A stretch of 54,396 bases of DNA from NCBI GenBank assembly GCA_001586965.3, contig LUCW03001463.1, forward strand, positions 1 through 54,396. The letters run 5' to 3'. Below the pieces are notes generated by a model, which made no database searches, was not told the DNA's origin, and saw only the letters and a list, made by a program, of their open reading frames with translations. Shown in pieces: positions 11,413 through 20,469 of the stretch. Position 1 is the first letter of the stretch; every line of letters begins with the position of its first letter. The position numbers and the translations under genes were made by a program. Source of the DNA: Sphaeroforma sirkka. Its lineage: Eukaryota; Opisthokonta; Ichthyosporea; Ichthyophonida.

Positions 11413-12429
11413 AATTCTCAAGGATAAGCAGATGATGAATACCTTTATTCATTTCTGTGAGTCAGAGGAATGGAAAACTATCTTGAAGGTCTATGAGCCC
11501 AACTGGAAAGCCCTACCCTGGCGCCAGTTGCGTGAGAATATACTTAACGCTTTTTTTTGAAGATGCACGTGACCGTGAACTTCTAGAGTTTCGCAAGACC
11601 TTTGCGAACGATACTACTATTGTAATCGTAGCAGGTCCCGGAGTATCGAACCATATAATACGTAAGTATATAAAAATAGGATATTAATATCCACAGCGTC
11701 GCATCTAAGGTAGAGGTTTTACTATGTGGTATTTAAATACTTGTGAACAATCTTACGTATCTTGAGATACTAAAAGATGGTAAACAATGGCTTTCCTCTA
11801 TAACATCCTATACTGAAATGACTCATAGGATACAGGCTGAAGACTGAAAACTAAGTTTTTACGTTAAAATAATAGACCTAGGTTTTACAACCTAAAATCC
11901 TATTGACTTGGTTTCTTAAGAAACCAATCAATGATAACTCAGCAACCAGCCTCGGATAGCCCTTAGGGAATGCCACGCCAACCTGCGACGGAGCGTACAT
12001 TTATTTATTTATTTATTTTTCTTAAGTGGCCAATTAAGCCGGAACCCTGGACAATGTGTACTTTCCTTAAAAGGATAAAAACCGTTTCATTGGAAGCAAC
12101 TGGCAAAGCGCAATAGTGCATAGCCAACACAACTGTCAAACGGGGTGACCGTTATTAATATCTAGGCGAAACCCTAAATAAATGAAACCGATGACGGTCC
12201 GAGAAGCGAAGGCATAATAGACAAGGCTGCCTACCCGTCTAGCCTCACTTTTTGACTAGTAGCTTTAAAGCTATTAAGACCTGAGTTGTAAGCTAGCTTA
12301 CTTATTTTGTTTACAAGCGCACTTTGGTATATATTAAAATACATAGCACACTTATTACTAGACATCGACAACTGTAGTAAAGTACTACATCGGTTTACAT
12401 TATTTGAGGTGCTCTAGCGCATATGACCC
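11413..12429 (+). other. Family A leader / gag N-terminal region, unassigned
   Basis: No intact frame. Around 11440-11680 an open stretch reads EEWKTILKVYEPNWKALPWR ... ILNAFFEDARDRELLEFRK, a soluble helical sequence I cannot assign. A (TTTA)n tract is at 12000-12020. The 12020-12300 stretch has no open frame and no RNA family I can recognise. Its position between a plus-strand LTR and the gag ORF suggests leader plus decayed gag. Confidence 0.4.
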
Positions 12430-12912
12430 ATGAACACTCGGATGGGGGGTCGTACCTATACTGATGAATATTTATTAATTTGTCAGATGATGGGGACTCT
12501 GGAGGCTAGCCTTTTTAAGAAGGTCAATGATGATATTATTGCCTATGGTGATTTGCGATCTATGCCTTGGTCTGTCTTTGAGAAGATAGTTCAAAAGCAT
12601 ACCAACTCATCTACTAGAGTACTTAGTACCTCAAGCTTCACCCCGCCCGCTAAGCGTACCGCGACAGAGAATAACACTGCGCGTAATGCTAAGAAACCTC
12701 GCACTACTGCTGGAGGTGGTAAAGGCTCTACTTCTACTGAACCAAAAGGTGAAAAGAAGGAGAAAGCATCTTGCAAGAAGTGTGGCTACAACCTCACTAA
12801 ACGTGGTGGCAAGTGGAATGATAAACACGACTCTGTTAAGTGTGCACCAGGCAAGCCAAACTTTGGGCACTATATGAAAGAGTGTACTATTTGCAAGGAT
12901 ACTAACGGTTAG
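12430..12912 (+). CDS. Family A Gag C-terminal region (nucleocapsid-like)
   Basis: A 160-codon frame. The N-terminal third is uncharged helix-like sequence. A basic, Ser/Thr/Lys-rich middle follows (PPAKRTATENN ... GGGKGSTSTEPKGEKKEK). The end has a Cys/His cluster (CKKCGYNLTKRGGK ... HYMKECTICKDTNG), which fits a nucleocapsid zinc-binding region although the spacing is not the canonical CCHC knuckle. After the TAG at 12910 the same frame meets TAA and TGA and then opens again at 12961, reading into KIYTKGD and stopping at an LTR at 13031. KGD is followed in the minus-strand copy A2 by ERIFQTVF and then the protease, so this ORF is the gag that belongs upstream of the A protease. The start codon is uncertain. 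Confidence 0.6.
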   Translation: MNTRMGGRTYTDEYLLICQMMGTLEASLFKKVNDDIIAYGDLRSMPWSVFEKIVQKHTNSSTRVLSTSSFTPPAKRTATENNTARNAKKPRTTAGGGKGSTSTEPKGEKKEKASCKKCGYNLTKRGGKWNDKHDSVKCAPGKPNFGHYMKECTICKDTNG

Positions 12913-13026
12913 TATAAAGATGATTGCAAAGACATGCCGAACGTCTAAGTTAAGCACTGACAGTTCTATATGTGTGCACTAGAGCAAGATTATGAGATAA
13001 AGTTCAATAAAATCTATACCAAAGGA

Positions 13027-13030
13027 GATA
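13027..13030 (+). repeat. GATA, half of a probable self-integration duplication
   Basis: The gag segment ends AAAGGAGATA directly before the LTR terminus TGTAAACTTCG at 13031. The matching junction at 10259-10262 is TATC (GATA on the coding strand of A1), directly beside the other LTR terminus. Confidence 0.6.
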
Positions 13031-13629
13031 TGTAAACTTCGATGGAAAGTACTAGGTCTCAAACTATATTAAACTAAAATACAATTTAGTCAGTTAGGAT
13101 TTAGCAGTGGTAGCTTGTGTAAGAGTATGATCGGGACTGCCTCTTGTTAAGAGCCTAAATATCCTCGATCACACAGGGCGTACCTCTAGCTGTTCTTTAT
13201 TGAATAATTTTCACTAGAAGTACTAAGTGTTCATGACCACTTGCCTAATTTGTAAATAGACATAATAACGTAAGTCACGTTAATACATTAGCTGATATAA
13301 ATAAAGTTCCATCTGAAGAAAAAAAGTTAAAAAAAGAAAAAGACTTATTGGATTTTGGAGATTGGCGGGAGGACCAAAATCTATAAGTAGTAGTTCGGAG
13401 ATTATAAAATTTAGTTTATAATATCCTACATCTACTAATGTCTCAAATAGGTCCAAGTAGATGAGTCATACCAAATACTCAGGCTATTGGAGCCATCAAA
13501 GTGAATTTAGAACACTTTGGAAATATTGGAAAAAGAGCTTGTACTAAATTATTTAAAATACAAATAAAACCAATGTATTATCTCAATTGATCTTGATATT
13601 TTAGACTGACCGGAGGCCGTATTTCTACA
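13031..13629 (-). repeat. Family A LTR, full length (599 bp), 3' LTR of A2
   Basis: On the coding strand it runs TGTAGAAATACGG ... GAAGTTTACA. It is preceded on the coding strand by a G-rich polypurine tract. It is nearly identical to the LTR at 23926-24421 over the shared part. Confidence 0.9.
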
Positions 13630-13757
13630 TAGCCCCCAGTAGCTTTTAGAACTACGAACGTACGTTAAGATACGATCTAGTTGGTAAAGCGAAAACCAAA
13701 GTAAAAAACGGTTTCGGTCATGACTTATCGAGTAAGTATGTGCCTATATGTACGAGT

Positions 13758-15504
13758 TCAAGACTCATGTTGTACTCTATGTCGTTTAGTATTTGGTCCA
13801 GTAACCATTTCCGATGTAGGCGCCTTACGTTTATTATTTGGTAAGGTAATAGCCAAAGGCTGTTCTTCATTAGTAAGTAAGTTTGAACAATTTTCTGCAC
13901 TGTTGGTAAGCAGATCAGAAAGTTTAGTCACGTAGGAAGTAGGTGGCAAATAGGGAATTTCAGATCCGTCAGGGTTTGTAGTCACCTGAGGAAACCCTTT
14001 TTTGTTTATCTCGTGTGTTCTTATGTAAACGCTTATTCCATTTCTTATTAAAGATACGAAGAAAGTCGCGAGATTCACGAAATGCATCGGAGGTTAGCCA
14101 AGCTACTGTCCCATCCATGAAACGGGTCTTGTAGTAAGTGTAACCGTCTTCGGATGTTTTATCAATTATATCTTTGACTTGTGACTCCATAACTGGTATA
14201 TCAGAATCAAATGAGCGAGCGAATGAGAGTTCGGAGGTAGGGATACGGTGAGTGCCTAGATTGGTTGCGCTAGTACCATCAATGTTATTCACTTCGTAAG
14301 TATCACTCTTCTCATCATGGTAGGAAATAACAAAAGGTCCTATCGTCTTAGAAGAGAGTTCGGTAACGTTGGCGTTTCGATTTATAATGTTAACGTAATC
14401 GCCGACTTTGAACTGAACAATGTTCTTAGTGTTATTCCATCGGTCATACGCTTTAAGTAGGACGCGATTCTTGTGCTCGAGTAAACAGGGGTAAACAACG
14501 TTCTGCATATGCTCGATCTTTTTGTAGCCACGGGGTAGCGTGTTTCTCGGGCGCAGTTTTATCAAACGTTGCTTGTAATTCACTATAGCGGCCAAAGAAA
14601 TAGTGAAACGGGAGTGTTCCAGTTTGAGGATTTATGCAGTTATTCATTTGAGTCTGAACCCATTTCAAATGATAAGGCCACATATCCTCAACGTCGTCTA
14701 GTGCGGTACGCAAGAGTTTCTTAAGTTCTCTATGACGTGTCTCATTTGCACCCTGCGTTTGAGGTTTGTAAGGAACACCACGCCTATGGGTCATGCCTGA
14801 TACGATTATAAGTGCCTCCATTACGTCGGTACAAAACTCACTACCGTTATCAGAACATAGTACTCGGGGAAACCGAAGTCATTAAAGACGTGATAGCATA
14901 ATTCTGCCACTGTTTGTGGACGTTTGTTCGGTACTGCATAAAGCAAGTTATAGCCCGAAGCCACACATAAGAAATGACAGATATATACATCGCCAGTATG
15001 CTTGGATCGCGGGAGTTTAACCAAATCGACTATGACTCGGCGCATCGGTTGGTCTTCTGTCACACTTTTTAGGGGTGCCCAACCGTATCGCTTGATCTGG
15101 TTCTTTTCACAATCAGTACAGCGTCGGTATACTTCACGTATGGTTTCTTTCAGCGCCGGGTGATCAAGCCCTGCACGAATAGCCATTTTATAAGTATGCT
15201 CATATGCTCGATGCGTTAAATTATGTATAATTTTAACTCTACTTTCGAGCTCCTCTAAGTCAGTCAGATTCTGCGTAACGCTGGCTGGATGAACCATAGT
15301 CCTGTTGGAATGGGCAATCTCAGTATCAGGAGGGGTAGACTCCTGAGATACATAATTGACAACATTAGATTGTTGAAGTATCTTCTTCAGTTGTTTCGCA
15401 ACTCCTGGTTGTTCTTTAAGCAGCGCTTTAAGTAGTTGTTGAGTGCGAGCTTCAGGTTCTCCTAGAGTTTTGAGTCTTTGATCCATGGCCTTAGCTAGTT
15501 CCAT
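13758..15504 (-). pseudogene. A2 integrase with chromodomain-like C-terminus, frameshifted
   Basis: Frames 15504-14821, 14821-14453, 14595-13969 and 14087-13758 make one integrase interrupted by small indels. The HHCC zinc-binding region (HNLTHRAYEHTY ... CTDC) lies in the first frame, followed by the first catalytic Asp (VIVDLVKLPRSKH). The second frame carries GVPYKPQTQGANETRHRELK with the catalytic Glu. The third has KVGDYVNIINRN, a GPY-like module (GPFVISY), and a weak chromodomain (ESQVKDIIDKTSEDGYTYYK ... WLTSDAF). The end is basic. The enzyme would insert cDNA into the genome in the nucleus; this copy needs several repairs and is dead as written. Confidence 0.8.
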
Positions 15505-16117
15505 GTTTTTTACGATCTAATGCCGTTTCAATCGACATTACCTCGACTGCAATCTTGTTGGGTGCATGTGTTATACGAGTCTTGAGCTTTTGTTCAAACT
15601 CTTTAGAGACCTCTAGTTTAGCTAAGAATTCGGTTGAGGGTTTCCACTTATTGGTACCTGCAGGACCGATGCGACAAACAATGGTGTGTTTCCAAGGTGT
15701 CTTCTTAATAGAATAGTATTCCTAGGGCAGAGGGGTAGGCTCCTGAGATACGTAATTAACAACATTAGATTGTTGAAGTATCTTCGTCAGTTGTTTTGCA
15801 ACTCCTGGCTGTTTTTTAAGTAGCGCTTTAAGAAGTTGAGTGCGAGCTTCAGGTTCTCTTAGAGTTTTGAGTCTTTGATCCATGGCCTTAGCTAGTTTCA
15901 TGTTTTTTACGATCTAATGCCGTTTCAATCGGCATTACCTCGACTGCAATCTTGTTGGGTGCATGTGTTGTACGAGTCTTGAGCTTTTGTTCAAACTCTT
16001 TAGACTCCTCTAGTTTAGCTAAGAATTCGGTTGAGGGTTTCCACTTAGTGGTACCTGCAGGACCGATGCGACAAACAATGGTGTGTTTCCAAGGCGTCTT
16101 CTTAATAGAATAGGATC
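15336..16117 (-). repeat. Internal direct duplication (A2)
   Basis: Two copies of about 0.38 kb (15336-15722 and 15737-16117) of the segment linking the Dam-like domain to the integrase. The junction matches the one in A1. A3 (26120-26490) has a single copy. Confidence 0.8.
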
Positions 16118-16824
16118 CCTGATACAAGAACGTGTCGGTTTCACGGTCGACATAAATAGGTTCGTCTTGAATCATATTAATTAAATCACGTATCCATGGG
16201 TCGGAGTTACGTAAGGGACAACACAGCGTAATGGTAGATTTAGTAATATTAACATAATTTAACAACTGTGCGATAAGTTGCCAAAGTGGGTTAGCCCACG
16301 CATTTTACTTTGATAAGTCAAGTTGAAAGGCATCACCTTTAGGATGAGTCAACGACCTATAATCAGAAACCTGTTTGTTATGTTCTGCAGCGAACATATC
16401 AATAGTAAATGGACCCCATCTTGATTGAGCGAGGTTAAACCATTTTCTTATTTAGCATCCAATCGGTTGCTAATAACTCTTTGACTGTTTTCTGGTAGTC
16501 GGGCACAAGTCGAGAGAGCATGTCAGGAAGATGGTTATGTATTCCTGGAATGTGTGTTATATTAAAAGCGAACTTGGCAATAATGTCATGCCAGCGGCTC
16601 ACCAACTGTGAATCAGGGTTCATATCTTTTAAGTATGTTAAAGACTTTTGATCACAGGCGACAGTAAAGTAACTTCCATAAATGTAGTCTTTAAACTGTC
16701 TTAGCGCAGTAACTATAGCAAGGAGCTCTCGTTTAACGGTAGGGTAATTCCGTTGACTCTTATTATAACTCTTGCTAAAGAATTGTATGTAGCGCGGTTT
16801 ACCATTTATCGTTTGGTAAAGCAC
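15888..16824 (-). pseudogene. A2 RNase H and Dam-like methyltransferase domain, frameshifted
   Basis: The frame at 16824-16435 is RNase H: YPTVKRELLAIVTALRQFKDY, FTVACDQKSLTYL (catalytic Asp) and HNHLPDMLSR. It runs into the Dam-like domain (NLAQSRWGPFTIDMFAAEHN), the motif NPLW at 16281-16292, and the C-terminal part in 16265-15888 (PWKHTIVCRIGPAG). In A3 the motif is NPPC and in families B and C it is NPPW, so NPPW is the likely ancestral form. Confidence 0.7.
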
Positions 16825-16856
16825 TCCACCTACCGCTCGATCTGAAGCGTCGGTTG

Positions 16857-17870
16857 CTACTTGAATGGGACACCATCCACAGGGTACTGCATGATGGGTG
16901 CGTCCATTACTTTACTTTTGACTAGTTTAAATGCATCATCACATTCTTTAGTCCAAAGCTTTCCCAAAGGTCCTTTGTGCAGCCGTAGGTGACTGAAAGG
17001 CTTTAAGTAATGAGAAAGATGCGGTACCGAATCCGAGAAGAAGTTAACAAACCCACACACAGAGTTCACATCTCTTCCAGTAAATCCAACAGAAACTGTT
17101 TCTTGCCAGGATCAATTTCTACCCCTGCTGCAGATACTTTGTAGCCAAGTAAGTGTATAGTATCTTTAGCAAAAGAACACTTGTCTTCGTTAATCTTAAG
17201 TTTAGCATGATTAAGTCGCTTTTAAGACTTCTTTAACGAGTTTAGCATGTTCATGTGCTGTCTTTGTAAAGATAACTATATCATCTAAATAGACTGATAC
17301 GTTATACGACAGGTCCGCAAATAGTTCCATCATAACTTGTTGGAAGAAAAAGAAGGTAACATGTAAGCCTTCAGGTGCACTATTAAACTGGTACTTCTTA
17401 CCTTGCCAAGTAAAGGAAAAGTATTTCCTATGAGGCTCATATATATCTGTAGTTGATGGAATGCAGCTTTTAAGTCTATCTTGGAAAGATAGTCGCACCT
17501 CCATTTTGCGTAGTATCTCGCTTATCTTAGGTAAGGGAAAACTATGTTGCGGAATTAGTTTGTTGATTGGCGACAGGTCTAGTACTACTCTTGTTTTACT
17601 AAACGTTCCATCAGATTTATATTGATCGACCGCTAAGAGAGCTAAGTTAACTGGGGTTGCATCATAATTGATTTCAATTAGACCCTGTTTTAACCAATCT
17701 TCGATTTGGGTTTTGACAACGTCTTTGTGTCTCCAACTCACGTAGTTATGTGAAGGACACTTTAACTTAGAGAAGTCGACGTTGTTAAGTCAAGTCTAAC
17801 GTACCCATTAGAGAACTTAAACATACACCAGTCAGTTATTGCAATCTTCCTGTTTTGTATAATTATGTCC
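16857..17870 (-). pseudogene. A2 reverse transcriptase, frameshifted
   Basis: The 176-codon frame at 17741-17211 spans RT: VVLDLSPINKLIPQ (fingers), FNSAPEGLHVTFFFFQQVMM (palm) and SVYLDDIVIFTK with YLDD at residues 151-154. The region around motif A is out of frame (EVRLSFQDRLKSCI). The connection and the beginning of RNase H continue at 17069-16857. Confidence 0.8.
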
Positions 17871-18309
17871 ATAATTATATCGGTGAAGTGCGGAATCATA
17901 TCCTTTGCTTCACCTTCCGGAGGTTTTAGGTATCTTTAACATATTATCATCTGACTGATCTTTATTCGGGTCCAGCCCATTAGGCAGACCAATGAGTGTT
18001 ATACCTAAACTGAGAAGATCAGTCATACCTATAATTAAATCGTATTTCTGAGACATGTCAGTAACGATTAGGTGAGTCTTCACTCTCTCTTCTATCTGAC
18101 AGCATTATGTGTGCATAGTCAATGGCTTGTTCGCAAGTAGTAACTTTGCCATTTCCCAAGATTAAATCAGTTGTTTCGTTATGGACAGCCATATCTGTAG
18201 CGTAGGCTACTCGGCATGAGATAGCAGAGACTTCAGCCCTGGATCAAATAGTGCCATAACTTTTTTCTCCATTTACGAAAACTGTTTGAAAGATACGTTC
18301 ATCTCCTTT
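17871..18309 (-). pseudogene. A2 retropepsin-like protease, broken
   Basis: Reading from 18303: ERIFQTVFVNGEKS, then ALFDPG, and after a one-base shift AEVSAIS, then ETTDLILGNGKVTTCEQAID. This is the N-terminal half of a retropepsin with D-P-G at the active-site position. Stops interrupt the later part. The copy extends 5 bp (ccttt) beyond the point where A1 is cut, then meets the family C LTR. Confidence 0.65.
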
Positions 18310-18485
18310 TGTGGTAAGAGTCCCCTTAAACCACTATCAGTGTGAAGTTAGAATTAATTTACAATTAATTCACACGAGGTGAATTATTTGTAGACCACGT
18401 AGACAATCAAATATAAGAATAAATACACCGCACTGAGCCTCAGGGAGACTCAGTAGGTTTTAGTATCGTATTTTGATGTGTTTAC
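18310..18485 (+). repeat. Family C 5' LTR, 3' end lost
   Basis: Begins TGTGGTAAGAGTCCCC and matches 23746-23920 almost throughout. It ends at ...GTGTTTACT where the full LTR continues ACA; here a TTTAGGG tract takes over. Confidence 0.9.
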
Positions 18486-18506
18486 TTTAGGGTTTAGGGT
18501 TTAGGT
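18485..18506 (+). repeat. Telomere-like (TTTAGGG)n tract 1
   Basis: Nearly three TTTAGGG units fused directly to the truncated LTR end. The G-rich strand is the plus strand. Confidence 0.9.
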
Positions 18507-18870
18507 ACCTTTATTTGTTTACACGCTATTGCTATATACAATGGCTTGTGTCCGAAGACCTGTGGCGGCCGGCAGGTGTCGCAGTTTGTGCCTTAATCCC
18601 TGTTTTCTCAGGTAGAGGCTAACTGAACTGTCTAATAGCTGAGTTGTTGCGCTGCGTTTAGTTTGCTATGTGGCTTGGTTTCTTTGGGTATGTAGTTCTA
18701 TGGGGTTGTTTTAGTAGTAGTTTGTAAATCCTAACTGGTTGGAAACAAGTGCTGAGAATATACTATGACCGATTTGCATTTCGTATTACTGAATATGAGA
18801 GAGAGACCAGTAGCGGCACTACTGTCTCGGACTCACTACCGCATCACCGGGTTGCGATTTGCAGCTGTGG
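18507..18870. other. Unassigned DNA between two telomere-like tracts
   Basis: No open frame or repeat family recognised. It is flanked on both sides by the same LTR-end/TTTAGGG junction, so it may be subtelomere-like DNA or element leader sequence. Confidence 0.5.
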
Positions 18871-18939
18871 GTTTTAGTATCGTATTTTGATGTGTTTACT
18901 TTAGGGTTTAGGGTTTAGGGTTTAGGGTTTAGGGTTTTA
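18871..18939 (+). repeat. LTR C tail plus telomere-like (TTTAGGG)n tract 2
   Basis: Bases 18871-18900 repeat the last 30 bp of the truncated C LTR (GTTTTAGTATCG ... GTTTACT), followed by about five TTTAGGG units. The junction is the same as at 18485. Confidence 0.9.
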
Positions 18940-19733
18940 GATAGCCCTAAGCCAGGCATAAGATCCTGGCCTACGATCGCGTCGATAGCCGGTGGTAGAT
19001 TCATTAGCTCGAAAGACTGTTCTGTGAGCTCTAGACCATATCGTACTGGAGTTTGTACGGTTGAGCCTATTCGCCGTGTACGAAGACTACGATCAGCTAG
19101 GTATATATAGGATCCCTCCGGAGCCGACTTAATTTGCAATCCCCAATCGTGTGCGGATGTCGAATCAATGCAACTTCTGTTTGCCCCAGAATCCACTAAC
19201 GCCCTGCATGTCTTACCGTTAATCAGGATGGATATGAATACTCGATTGTCCATTGAAAGTAATGGATCTTTGATCGATAGTATCACAGGTGTGCTAGACG
19301 GGAAAACTAAAGTTGCATCTACATCCGACACCCTTACGTCCTATTCCTGATCGCTGCCTATGGTTTCCCACGTTGCATCCTCTTCTAACTCACCCTGTTC
19401 GATTTCGTCTGGGTGTGCCAGTATGGAAGCAATGTGTGTGTCTGTAGGCGTGGTCTCCTCCTGCTCCGTTTGCTGGTCGTCCGAGTCTGTTAGAGCCGTA
19501 ATGGTGTTGACCGCGGGCAAACTCTTATCGAAGGATACGCCTTGCTTAAATCCTCGGCCCGAGTTGGATGTGAATCCAACCCTTTTGTTCGACTGGTAGT
19601 GCTTGCAGGATGATATATGCCTGAAACTGGGTGGGGCACCCGCTCTGCACGCGTAACACGTGGTGGTCGTAGACGTGCTTGTGCGTTGTGGATTCTGGGG
19701 CAAACAGAAGTTGCATTGATTCGACATCCGCAC
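18915..19733 (-). pseudogene. C1 Gag C-terminus and protease N-half, inverted; in-frame TAG between them
   Basis: Read on the minus strand. Frame 19733-19341 is the gag C-terminal region with a Cys/His cluster (CYACRAGAPPSFRH ... CKH) and an acidic tail ending GSDQE. A TAG follows (19343-19341), and the same frame continues DVRVSDVD into the protease (19331-18941), with the active site ALVDSGANRSCID and the flap/end region IVGQDLMPGLGL. It then runs into the telomere-like tract, so the protease is cut. This piece is inverted relative to the rest of C1, and its protease part is repeated on the plus strand from 19688. Confidence 0.75.
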
Positions 19734-19942
19734 ACGATTGGGGATTGCAAATTAAGTCGGCTCCGGAGGATCCTATATATACCTAGCTGATCGTAGTCTT
19801 TGTACACGGCGAATAGGCTCAACCGTACAAACTCCAGTACGATATGGTCTAGAGCTCACAGAACAGTCTTTCGAGCTAATGAATCTACCACCGGCTATCG
19901 ACGCGATCGTAGGCCAGGATCTTATGCCTGGCTTAGGGCTAT
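18941..19942. repeat. Inverted repeat, arms of about 256 bp
   Basis: Left arm 18941-19198 and right arm 19688-19942 are reverse complements with very few differences (one is an extra base near the ggatcc). Both encode the protease from the DSGA active site to MPGLGL. The loop of about 490 bp holds the gag C-terminus. Confidence 0.85.
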
Positions 19943-20469
19943 ACGTGGGAGGCCTTCAGTCGCCATTCTCACCCATAGATCCAACGGAGCTAGACAAACT
20001 ATTGGAACCAATACCGTTGAGACGACCACCAGATTTGACCGAGGAAACCGGTGTTCGCCTGGAACTAGACAAGGAACTGAGGGACAATGACGGTATTCGA
20101 GAAAAGGACAGGTGCAGACTGGAAGGAGGCGAAGTTAGATTGCCAGTGACACCAGATCAAGCTGCAAGGATGCGGAAGGCAGTAAGGAACTTTGTAGCAG
20201 ACAAATGGATACCATGGGTAGATAGACAGGTGCAGAAGTGGATTCAAGATTTGGTCATAGTTCAAAGGGATACAGCCACTTCCGTCAACTTACCCTTGCT
20301 CGCCGTGCCAGAGTATACTCAATCTGGAGAACTAAAGAAAGTGCGAGTGTGTTTGGACCTCAGAGCGGTGAATGCATTAATACCGGCGGATCAGTTCATT
20401 ATTCCCCGTATCAACGACATCATTGGTAACATCAAAGGGAAGAGAGATATTACACGACATTGGATCTAA
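19688..20469 (+). pseudogene. C1 protease and N-terminal reverse transcriptase, frameshifted
   Basis: Begins at the protease active site (VDSGANRSCID at 19688). After an indel it is open from 19879: MNLPPAIDAIVGQDLMPGLG, a linker rich in PTELDKLLEP, and RT fingers (VNLPLLAVPEY, VRVCLDLRAVNALIP). A one-base shift near 20455 moves the frame into the next ORF, breaking RT just before motif A (TLDLTAAYH). Protease N-terminal residues are missing on this strand because of the inversion. Confidence 0.75.

Larger units (their letters stand above)
13031..18309 (-). mobile_element. Ty3/gypsy-like element A2 (3' LTR to protease)
   Basis: The most complete family A copy. In coding order (from the right): protease (18303-17871), RT (17870-17211), RNase H (17069-16500), Dam-like domain (about 16458-16030), duplicated linker, integrase (15504-14450), chromodomain-like end (about 14170-14030), polypurine stretch (13630-13645, gctactgggggcta on the coding strand), 3' LTR (13031-13629). 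The gag and 5' LTR are missing: family C LTR sequence begins at 18310. Many frameshifts remain. Confidence 0.85.

Noticed and set aside
11493..11687. hAT/DUF659-type transposase fragment
   Set aside because: The helical sequence vaguely resembles part of such transposases, but no catalytic motif is seen and the position fits family A leader or gag.
12020..12300. Self-cleaving ribozyme or group I intron
   Set aside because: A CCGATGA followed by GCGAA looked like a hammerhead core, but the core base is wrong and the stems do not pair; no group I core motif was found.
18900..18939. TTTAGGG tract as a true chromosome end
   Set aside because: Only about five units, followed by 35 kb of unique element sequence; it is interstitial.
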